A stretch of 12,835 bases of DNA, taken from contig BQKZ01004289.1 in the NCBI GenBank assembly GCA_036244855.1, positions 25,768 to 38,602 on the forward strand, read 5' to 3'. Both the position numbers and the translations under genes were made by a program. Every line of letters begins with the position of its first letter. Position 1 is the stretch's first letter. Origin of the DNA: Temnopleurus reevesii. Taxonomy: Eukaryota > Echinodermata > Echinoidea > Temnopleuroida > Temnopleuridae. The notes under the pieces are model-generated. The model had not been told where the DNA came from, did no database searches, and was given only the letters and a program-made list of their open reading frames with translations. This document shows positions 7,791 through 12,835 of the stretch, in pieces.

Positions 7791-8634
7791 TAAGAATAGA
7801 ATTAAAAATACATTGAAATGTGAATAAAATAAGAATAAGAATGTAAACTTAAAATTGAAATCAAGATAATCAATAATTCAGATAAAAAAAAATTAATTTG
7901 AATTAAGTAAAAATTTAAATCAAAATGAAATTAGAATGGGTTTTGCAATTCCCTCCTTGAAAACATGTTGAATCAGTTTCAGACATAATTGTTCATCATG
8001 TTTACCTAGAAATATAGGACCCTAAATGAAAGTAAAATATAATGGAATAGAAATACGAATAAACATATATAAATGTGAAATAAACAAATAGCTTTATTAG
8101 TGTATAAACTCGACTGCAGATCCATGCATTTTTCCAGTACATCTGGTAATAAGGTAATAAGGTATAATTTCATAATTTCTAAAATTCTAAATTTTCCCTT
8201 AGCTAAACTTGTCCTTAGCGCATAGGTTGCTTATTGTGCAAGTAATTTGTATTAAAGAAAAACAATCAATTTCATGCCTAAGTTAATATAAAGATAATTC
8301 ATTAAATGAAAGCGTAATTTCAATATGAAATTAAGTAAATGCATAAATAGATTTTAGAAAATTCAAGTATTTTCTGCATCATCTCACATATTGAAAAGTC
8401 CTTTTACCACAAAATAAAAACGCACACAAATGCAATCATTCGAATGAATAATTTTGACCTCCGTTTAATAATGACCATCTCTCCATCCCCACAACAATGA
8501 CCTCCGCCCTATATTTTAGCCCCTGAAAGTGGGGCTGAAATTGACCTCTGAAAATGCTAATTTACATGAAATAGCCAAACACACCATGCATCTCAATTAA
8601 ACCACATACCTGTAAAAGCCATAGTGCACTTGCA

Positions 8635-8654
8635 TACACACACACACACACACC
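8635..8654. repeat. AC microsatellite (copy 2)
   Basis: The counterpart of 6426-6443, longer and followed by a short insertion absent from copy 1. Confidence 0.85.
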
Positions 8655-9136
8655 GCACACTTTTTCGTGGTATGTTTGTGCAGAAAATGTATGCCGATGG
8701 CGTACTGCGTGGCGCGCACGATTTTTATCGCAGACAAATTATGGGCGCAGGACACGAACTGATATGAATTATAGATATGGCGTTCGGACGAAAAGTGACC
8801 ACTCAGTGATGTATGGTGTAATTATAATGGCCGTCTGGTATTTCGAGTCGTAAATATCTTCTGTCTGCGATGGAAATTTTTACGATTAGAAGTTAAATGC
8901 AACGTTATCATGGTTATTGACGTAATCAAGGCTGAGACAAATATAATAAGAATGCTGGTGTAGGCCTAAAGTACTAAATAGCAAATGTACAGAAATGATG
9001 CAATATAACTCAACAAATAGAATTGCTAAACACATCTAAACTAATAAAAACAAAAGAAGATAATGACATTTATGAACAGAAATAATGAATATGTATACCC
9101 ATAAAGTGATGAGGGGGAAGGGTCGTGTGTCGTTTC

Positions 9137-9137
9137 N
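9137..9137. other. Ambiguous base N at the right edge of copy 2
   Basis: The homology between copies ends exactly here (9136 against 6907), and an inverted-repeat element begins at the next base. This is what an assembly join in or beside a repeat would look like. Confidence 0.65.
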
Positions 9138-9335
9138 GCGCACACTATGCAACTTTTATTTGCAAATATTGAAACAAGCTGTAATAAGTCATCTTACGGC
9201 GAAGTAGTTGATACTTGAAATTTCCTAAAGTTTTAAGTATCAAGTACCTTTTCATGGGAGGGCATATTACAGCGTGTTTCAACATTTGCAAAATTGGTCT
9301 TAAGGTCTTAAAACTAAAAGTCGTGTAGTGTGCGG
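9138..9335. mobile_element. Fold-back (MITE-like) element with nested inverted arms
   Basis: The left arm begins GCGCACACTATGCAACTTTTA and continues TTTGCAAATATTGAAACAAGCTGTAATA in short matching blocks. The right arm read in reverse is CGCACACTACACGACTTTTA, then a 21-bp insertion with two TTAAGACC units, then TTTGCAAATGTTGAAACACGCTGTAATA, again block by block. An inner inverted pair (GTAGTTGATACTTGAAA, 9204-9220, against TTTTAAGTATCAAGTAC, 9231-9247) lies at the centre. There is no coding capacity. A target duplication cannot be judged because the left flank is the N. Confidence 0.65.
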
Positions 9336-9353
9336 TGGCCTAAAGGCCACCGC
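9332..9353. repeat. Perfect hairpin, 9-bp arms and TAAA loop
   Basis: GCGGTGGCC (9332-9340), loop TAAA, GGCCACCGC (9345-9353). It overlaps the last bases of the fold-back element and is GC-rich in an AT-rich setting. No T-run follows, so it is not a typical bacterial terminator, and there is no gene to terminate. Confidence 0.85.
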
Positions 9354-9393
9354 GCCCCTCCCTGCCACAAAAGTACCACCCACCCCCATTCTG

Positions 9394-9416
9394 TCCATTA
9401 TTTTGGCTTACGGCGC
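9394..9416 (-). repeat. Short dispersed repeat containing CCAAAATAATGG
   Basis: On the minus strand this reads GCGCCGTAAGCCAAAATAATGG in two blocks. Related sequence opens both duplicated copies (GCTGCCAAAAGAATGGG at 5627, GCAGCCAAAATAATGGG at 7115). It may be the end of an unrecognised repeat family. Confidence 0.4.
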
Positions 9417-10344
9417 ACGCCACAGAACGTCCAGTTATGAATAGCGAACAGTATGACTCATCAAGGTGCGGCGATACCAGTTTGGCACTTGAAAACCTCA
9501 AATAGCCTTTCTTTTTATACCACCAGAAAAAAAATCGTCTTCTTCTGTGAATGATCCGTATCACACTGAAGAAAGCGGACACATATTTTGGACAAATTAG
9601 GAAACTCCCAGTCAAACCTTCACAGCACCTCGAGAGAACTGAGAACTTCCCCCTTCTTCTCACCCCGCAAAGAAATGTAGAACGGATGCCGCACGTGTTC
9701 ACTAAATAAACATGGAAGCTACACTATTATGTGTGTTATATTATATTGAGAATGCTTGAATGGGAGTGGTTAACTTTGTCTAATTCATTTGCCCATTCTG
9801 CTCACAGTGTCTATGTGTCGACAGTTCAAGGACAGGACAGAGACAAACAAAGGGTGTCTGAATCACTTTGTGTTTTGTTCTAGGATGATTGACAGATATA
9901 GCGTTGAGATTATAGAACATTGACACATTTCACACAATAGATAATCAGGCCGAGTACACTCTAAGAAAAAAAAAGGTCAAAGACTCACACATTTTACACC
10001 TGCACAAGAAGCTACTAATAAAAAGAATCCCAAAATGGTTCAAAAGGATGATGGCGAATCTGTGAAAGTGTATATAATTGCAGTTGGAATGAAAGGTGAT
10101 GGGGTAGGGAAAGAAGCGTCAAAGGAGGGGGAGGCTGCATGCAGTCCCCAAATTTTGCAAAAATATATATGTGCAAAAGTAACGTTTGTAATACTCGCAG
10201 CATCCCCCACCGACTTAAATATTAATTTCAGAAGACTCTCCGAGGTCAATGACTCCGATTCTGTTTTGATAAAGACAAAGAACAAGGAAATAGGGTTTTG
10301 TTATTTCTTTATTGCTTTTTTTACTCATCGGTATCTAATCTTAT
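9417..10344. other. Sequence without a supported gene
   Basis: Open frames include a minus-strand 120-residue frame (9340-9702) and a plus-strand frame from 10035. The latter begins with an ordinary-looking hydrophilic stretch but runs into the CTT microsatellite. Neither has a recognisable motif, and no splice-consistent continuation was found. Confidence 0.45.
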
Positions 10345-10495
10345 TTATCATCATCATCTTCTTCTTCTTCTTTCCTCCTCTTCTGTTTCATCAAGTTAAT
10401 TATCCATTCCTTCTTCTTCTTCTTCTTCGCGTACTTCTCATTCTTCTCTTTCCCTTTCATCTTTCATCCGTTCTTCTATTTTCTTTTCATTCAGC
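10345..10495. repeat. CTT-rich polypyrimidine tract
   Basis: CAT/CTT/CTC units are broken by short non-repeat stretches. Leu/Phe-rich frames across it are spurious. Confidence 0.85.
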
Positions 10496-10540
10496 TTGTA
10501 GTTAAAAACAACTCTAACAAGTATGATGGACTTTTATCAA

Positions 10541-10740
10541 TAATTCTCCTCCTCCTCCTCCTCCTCCTCCTCCTCCTCCATCACCTCCTCCTGCTCCTTT
10601 CCTCATCCTCCTCTTCTTCCTCCTCCTCTTCTTCTTTTTCTTCTTCTTCTTCTTCTCCTTCTTCTTCTTCTTCTTGTGACTTCTTCTTCTACTTCTTCTT
10701 CTTCTTCTTCTTCTTTTTCTTCTTCTTTTTGTTTTTCTTT
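10541..10740. repeat. CTC then CTT polypyrimidine microsatellite
   Basis: A nearly pure CTC array (about 10544-10580) is followed by mixed CTC/CTT and then CTT arrays up to the SINE head. On the minus strand it is a GAA/GGA tract starting right after the B box, in the place of a SINE tail. The Glu/Arg-rich minus frame (10603-10788) is its translation. Confidence 0.95.
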
Positions 10741-10812
10741 TGGGGTTTCCAACCCATTAGGGTTCACTTCATTCCAAGCCAAACGCACTACCGACTGAGC
10801 TGCTCGCTGCTT
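10741..10812 (-). mobile_element. tRNA-derived SINE head (A and B boxes)
   Basis: The minus strand reads GCAGCTCAGTCGGTAGTGCG (A-box region, about 10785-10804) and GGGTTGGAAACCCC (a B-box variant of GGGTTCGAATCCC, about 10742-10755). The D stem keeps three of four pairs, but the anticodon stem is decayed and there is no matching 3' acceptor strand, so it is not a working tRNA. The B box runs almost directly into AAAAG and GAA repeats, consistent with a tRNA-type SINE, truncated or simple, whose tail has expanded. Confidence 0.6.
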
Positions 10813-10917
10813 TCTACCGATGGATGAATTTAGAACACAAAAAATAGACTACCTACACGTGAAAGGTGGCAATCTATTTCCCGTGAAAATGTCTGCTCAT
10901 TTTCCATGAAAAATGTA

Positions 10918-11026
10918 TATGTTCATGTACTTTTTATCATGTAGGACCCCTCGTGATACCAACATCTTGTTGTGAGGGCATCCTGCTAAAATATTGATAA
11001 ATAAATAAATAAATAAATAAATAAAT
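10918..11026 (+). repeat. Retroposon-type 3' end with AAAT tail
   Basis: TAGGACCCCTCGTGAT and TTGTTGTGAGGGCATCCT are followed by TGCTAAAATATTGAT and an AAAT repeat (10996-11026). The tail identifies the orientation as plus. It resembles the minus-strand segments at 1055-1180 and 7655-7790. A CR1/L2-like LINE or LINE-tailed SINE is the likely source. That attribution is inference. Confidence 0.5.
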
Positions 11027-11072
11027 GGCTAACAACGCTTCTAATATCCAAATGCCATTGCTCACTAAGAGT

Positions 11073-11162
11073 GGACACATAGCACAGTCGATAGATCGTC
11101 TGACTTAGATCAGAGCGATCATTTATGGCGCGGGTTCGAACCCCACGACTGCAGTATTTTTT
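11073..11162 (+). tRNA. tRNA-like sequence with pol III signals (pseudo-tRNA or SINE head)
   Basis: The A-box region TAGCACAGTCGATAGATCG begins at 11080. A five-pair anticodon-type stem TCTGA/TCAGA closes a six-base loop CTTAGA (11099-11114), where a normal tRNA has seven bases. GGTTCGAACCC (11133-11143) is a perfect B box with T loop TTCGAAC, and its T stem has one mismatch. T6 at 11157-11162 would terminate RNA polymerase III. The acceptor strands (11073-11079 and 11147-11153) do not pair and the D stem keeps only two of four pairs, so a functional tRNA is unlikely. It may be a tRNA pseudogene or the head of a SINE. Confidence 0.5.
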
Positions 11163-11486
11163 AATACATGTATTTAGTGAAATATCCTAAACAAAGCTCT
11201 CCATTTTGTATATTTCTTAACGCACGCCAAAAATGGGTGTCGCCCAACCACGCCCACGCTGTGACGTTTATGACAAAATTAGAATGTTATCATCTGAATT
11301 GAAATTATATATGTTGCAATCAAAACCACAAAAATGCTGAAGAAACGTAGAAAATAATCAATTTTTGTTTGTGGGAACCTTTAATACCAAATCACCCTTA
11401 ATGTCGACAGATTTTGGCTGATATGCCAGAAAAAAGGATACATTTGCTATATTTTGTCATATTTAAAGCTTTTGAAAGGCTACGTC

Positions 11487-11574
11487 GTGACGTCTTGTGG
11501 CGATTGCTTATGTAAACAAATTATGGCATGACGTCATAAAGAAATAGCTCATATTTGTTCTCAATATTGAGAAC
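11487..11574. promoter_or_regulatory. CRE-like sites and an 18-bp perfect palindrome
   Basis: GTGACGTC lies at about 11487-11494, the full palindrome ATGACGTCAT at 11528-11537 (a CREB/ATF consensus), and GTTCTCAATATTGAGAAC at 11557-11574. A further TGACG is at 11262. Binding is not shown by the sequence alone. Confidence 0.3.
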
Positions 11575-11743
11575 ATTGCGAACTTCCGTTGCATTTATAT
11601 TTACGATATCAAATAACAAAAATCGTCACACCCTCAAATGTAAAAAAAAAAATTACTTCACCAAACACCTATCGTAAATATTCCGAATCTGATATGTACG
11701 CCGTAAAGCCTAATTCATTCAGTCATTTTTTTCATGCAAAGAT

Positions 11744-11760
11744 CTGAATTCTGAATTCAG
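11744..11760. repeat. Palindrome with one-base centre
   Basis: CTGAATTC-T-GAATTCAG, two 8-bp arms that match perfectly. Confidence 0.8.
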
Positions 11761-11855
11761 GTTTGAATTTTGGCTTTTTGTGTAGATTATCCATGTCATA
11801 GAATGACAAAGTTTTAAGCAAGCCAGGGGACTACGTGACCTTTTTATGACCCCAT

Positions 11856-11869
11856 ATCGATTAATCGAT
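11856..11869. repeat. Perfect 14-bp palindrome
   Basis: ATCGATTAATCGAT, centred on a TTAA and containing ATTA homeodomain-type cores on both strands. Confidence 0.8.
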
Positions 11870-12150
11870 TTTGTGTGCTATTATTCTTGAATATAGATTT
11901 GAATAAGAATATAATTCAAAAGATTCAGGCAAACGGAACGGTTCTACCTGTTTAACACTCGACCAACAATGGCGACTAATTTGTTGTACCACAGTGTCCG
12001 ATAATAATAATCGAAACATAGTTTGACTAAAATTTCAAAAGTCGTCAGTCCGAACTGTAAAATACAATTTTCATAGCAATGTCTTCATATCGGTCGGCCT
12101 CCCATTAGGGCATTCCTTTTTGGCTGTTACCGTCAATCAGTTTTAAAACT

Positions 12151-12178
12151 ACTCTGTAAATTTAACTCTGTAAATTTC
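12151..12178. repeat. 14-bp tandem duplication
   Basis: ACTCTGTAAATTTA is followed directly by ACTCTGTAAATTTC, with 13 of 14 positions identical. Confidence 0.9.
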
Positions 12179-12228
12179 TAGTGTTTTTAATGCTGTTTGT
12201 GAAATAGAGGGATGAACTGAACTTCATT

Positions 12229-12835
12229 CCCCCCCCCCCCTCGACTGCTTCTTTTTTGTCTTCTTCTTGAATAGTCTTCGTCTCTTCGTTTTTTCTTCTC
12301 CTCTTCTTCATCCTTCTTCTTATCCTCCTTCCATTCGTCTTCCTTGGTCTTCATCTCTTCCTTTTTTCTTCCTTTTTGCTCTTCTTTTCTTTCTTACGTT
12401 TAATCTTCATCTTCTTGTTCTTCTTCTTGTATTATATCATCCCTCCTCCTCCCCCTCCTCCTCCGTACCCCTTCCTCCCGCCCCCTCATCCTCATCCTTC
12501 AAACCCTTTTCTCCTCCTGCTCCTCACTCTTTTCTCCTCCTCCTCCTCCTCATCTTTCAAACCCCTTCCTTCTCTCACTCCTCCTTCTCCTCCTCCTCAT
12601 CTTCCTCTATACGCGGCTTCCCCCTCCCCCTGCACCCTTTTCCCTCTCCCCCTCCTCCTCCTGCTCTTCCTTCTCCTCCTCCTCCTCATCAGCAGCAACA
12701 GCAGCAACACCACCATCACCCTCCTCCTCAATATCTCATTCACCATCTTCCTCCACCCCTAGCTTCTCCTCCTCGCCCTCCTCCAATCCTCCTCCGCTCT
12801 CCTCCTCCTCCGTCTCCCCCTCCTCCTCCTCTTCC
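12229..12835. repeat. Poly-C then long CTC/CTT pyrimidine-rich domain to window end
   Basis: C12 (12229-12240) is followed by almost 600 bp of interrupted CTT, CTC and CCT units that continue past the window edge. Purine interruptions include CAGCAACAGCAGCAACACCACC near 12691-12715 in short blocks. The Pro/Leu/Ser-rich 128-residue plus frame (12376-12762) is a translation of the repeat and not a gene. Confidence 0.9.

Larger units (their letters stand above)
7115..9136 (+). repeat. Duplicated block, copy 2 (N-bounded)
   Basis: The whole interval between the Ns at 7114 and 9137 aligns in order with 5627-6907. Against copy 1 it has about 690 bp extra (7255-7940), a further roughly 50-60 bp extra near 8098-8165 (with a GGTAATAA tandem), a longer AC repeat and a 9-bp insertion near 8907-8915. 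The final 221 bp (8916-9136) match 6687-6907 exactly. Such indel-rich, about 3% divergent pairs are what two alleles look like in a highly heterozygous invertebrate. A real tandem duplication remains possible. Confidence 0.9.
11163..12228. other. AT-rich sequence with palindromes, no supported gene
   Basis: The stretch holds TGACG motifs and perfect palindromes (listed separately) and a 14-bp tandem pair at 12151-12178. ATGGCG at 11969 is in good start context but its frame stops after 11 codons. I see no coding region. Confidence 0.5.

Noticed and set aside
9332..9353. Hairpin as a rho-independent terminator
   Set aside because: No T-run follows, and the window is eukaryotic without an upstream gene.
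9340..9702. 120-residue minus frame
   Set aside because: No recognisable domain. It spans the hairpin and a dispersed repeat at its 3' end.
10035..10505. 156-residue plus frame beginning MVQKDDGESVKVY
   Set aside because: The first 75 residues look ordinary, but the rest runs into CTT repeat (Phe/Leu runs). No splice donor or homologous family was evident.
10741..10812. Functional tRNA gene on the minus strand
   Set aside because: The anticodon stem is decayed, the B box is altered and there is no 3' acceptor strand. SINE head is the better call.
11969..12004. ATGGCG in good start context as a gene start
   Set aside because: The frame ends after 11 codons and no convincing donor lies within it.
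12376..12762. 128-residue Pro/Leu/Ser-rich frame
   Set aside because: It lies wholly inside the CTC/CTT pyrimidine domain and shows no domain or signal beyond repeat composition.

Overview
The window looks like non-coding, repeat-rich DNA from an animal nuclear genome, and I find no protein-coding gene I would defend. It is AT-rich, has no bacterial gene organisation, and carries microsatellites, tRNA-derived sequences, inverted-repeat (MITE-like) elements and retroposon-type 3' tails. The frequent GTAGGCCTA-type words, long poly-C runs and very long CTT/CTC pyrimidine tracts fit a marine deuterostome. A sea urchin is my best guess, but that is inference, not an identification.

Layout. Positions 1-1050 are AT-rich sequence with one weak candidate terminal exon (937-995). 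Positions 1055-1180 resemble a retroposon 3' tail in minus orientation. A 175-bp MITE-like element with inverted ends and a TAAG target duplication lies at 1237-1411. Poly-C/CT/poly-C and AC microsatellites occupy 1764-2048. From 2050 to 4720 the sequence is mostly plain AT-rich, broken by a CpG-dense island (about 3060-3380) and a Y-box/E-box cluster near 3657-3681. A small 16-bp tandem repeat is at 4730-4777, and a single N follows at 4923.

The largest structure is a pair of colinear copies, 5627-6907 and 7115-9136. The second copy lies exactly between single Ns at 7114 and 9137. It carries about 690 bp that the first lacks (microsatellites, a G12 run and a retroposon tail). The last 221 bp of the two copies are identical. 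The most economical reading is a second haplotype of one locus placed in series by the assembly, but a true tandem duplication is not excluded.

Directly after the second N, 9138-9335 is a fold-back element with nested inverted arms, followed by a 9-bp-arm hairpin. From 10345 to 10740 there are CTT/CTC tracts. They abut a minus-strand tRNA-derived SINE head, so the microsatellite sits where that element's A-rich tail would be. A second retroposon-type tail with an AAAT repeat (about 10918-11026) and a tRNA-like sequence with A box, B box and T6 terminator (11073-11162) follow. AT-rich DNA with several perfect palindromes and TGACG motifs runs to 12225. The window ends in about 600 bp of pyrimidine-rich sequence.

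There is no set of genes working together here. The longer open frames are either translated microsatellites (poly-Arg, poly-Leu, poly-Pro) or unremarkable frames without domain signals. The points of most interest concern genome structure and mobile elements, not a new biochemical system.
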